Assembly: GCA_022776215.1 (NCBI GenBank)
Contig: JALFIR010000005.1
Location: 1-11,819 of the forward strand
From: Colivicinus sp022776215
GTDB lineage: Bacteria; Bacillota_I; Bacilli_A; Erysipelotrichales; Erysipelotrichaceae
DNA: 11,819 nt
Direction: 5' to 3'
Shown here: positions 11,753 to 11,819 of the stretch, piece after piece
Layout: each line of letters begins with the position of its first letter
Numbering within the stretch: the first letter of the stretch is position 1
Notes under the pieces: generated by a model
The model's input: only the letters and a program-made list of their open reading frames with translations
Database searches by the model: none
What the model was told of the DNA's origin: nothing
Position numbers and translations under genes: made by a program

Positions 11753-11819
11753 ATGAAATTAACTTATGAACAAAAGCTTAAAGCTTACCAAGATTGGAAA
11801 AGCAATCTTAAATCATCGG
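11753..11819 (+). CDS. IS3-family OrfA transposase subunit, 5' part
   Basis: The frame starts MKLTYEQKLKAYQDWKSNLK and is still open at the window edge (22 codons seen). This opening resembles IS150-type OrfA proteins, which begin MKLT(Y/F)E-K followed by a helix-turn-helix for end recognition and are usually joined to OrfB by -1 frameshifting. AGGAGG lies 12 bases upstream, a little far. Only the beginning of the HTH region is present. Confidence 0.72.
   Translation, partial: MKLTYEQKLKAYQDWKSNLKSS

Larger units (their letters stand above)
11705..11819 (+). mobile_element. IS3-family (IS150-like) insertion sequence, left end, continues past the window
   Basis: The terminal sequence TGTAGTGAACCCCTAAAGTT followed by GGACA is typical of IS150-group IS3 elements, whose ends begin TG and carry a CCC-containing inverted repeat. 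A small leader and the start of an orfA-like frame at 11753 follow. It interrupts the AbiEii-like toxin gene. The precise first base is uncertain by a few positions because the right end and target duplication are not visible. Confidence 0.8.

Overview
The window is AT-rich DNA from a low-GC Gram-positive bacterium. T-box and yybP-ykoY riboswitches, strong GGAGG-type ribosome binding sites and short U-tailed terminators all fit Firmicutes. A choloylglycine/bile-salt hydrolase suggests a gut commensal. An Erysipelotrichia-like lineage is possible, but that is a guess from protein flavour and was not tested.

Layout. Positions 1-39 hold the first codons of a leftward gene. Positions 150-205 resemble a decayed end of an IS3-family element. 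A leftward mntP manganese exporter (213-794) sits behind a yybP-ykoY Mn2+ riboswitch with a terminator/antiterminator platform (807-945). Rightward, a single-pass membrane protein (1050-1634) and a Bax-inhibitor-1-like membrane protein (1655-2374) form a small operon. A stand-alone leftward TnpB (2576-3670) with intact RuvC and zinc-finger residues follows, with a probable omega-RNA region overlapping its 3' end.

The most unusual part is 3771-4460. An intact leftward tRNA operon (Asn-GTT, Glu-TTC, Lys-CTT; 3900-4141) has its own promoter and terminator. It is flanked on both sides by decayed copies of the same tRNAs in the opposite orientation: a Glu/Lys fragment at 3771-3860, and an Asn-Glu-(Lys) series at 4261-4457 that even keeps an inverted copy of the promoter -35 region. 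A candidate promoter for the next operon falls inside the decayed tRNA-Glu.

Next comes a two-gene operon of a metal-dependent amidohydrolase and an aldo/keto reductase (4502-6758). It converges on a leftward bile-salt-hydrolase-type gene (6771-7718) at a shared 12-bp terminator stem. Divergent from the hydrolase, lysS (7999-9930) is preceded by a lysine-type T-box and encodes a LysRS fused to a C-terminal MetRS/Trbp111-type tRNA-binding domain. A MerR-type regulator (10045-10917) has its own 19-bp-spacer promoter with a dyad operator, so it is probably autoregulated. The window ends in an AbiE-type (type IV) toxin-antitoxin locus: the AbiEi-like antitoxin (11019-11627) is intact, but the AbiEii-like toxin is cut after 36 codons by an IS3-family element. 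The element's leader can fold into a hairpin that buries the orfA ribosome binding site and ends in a U-run.

I did not find a clearly new multi-gene system. The mirrored tRNA array, the LysRS fusion, the TnpB/omega-RNA locus and the IS-split toxin are the parts most worth a second look.
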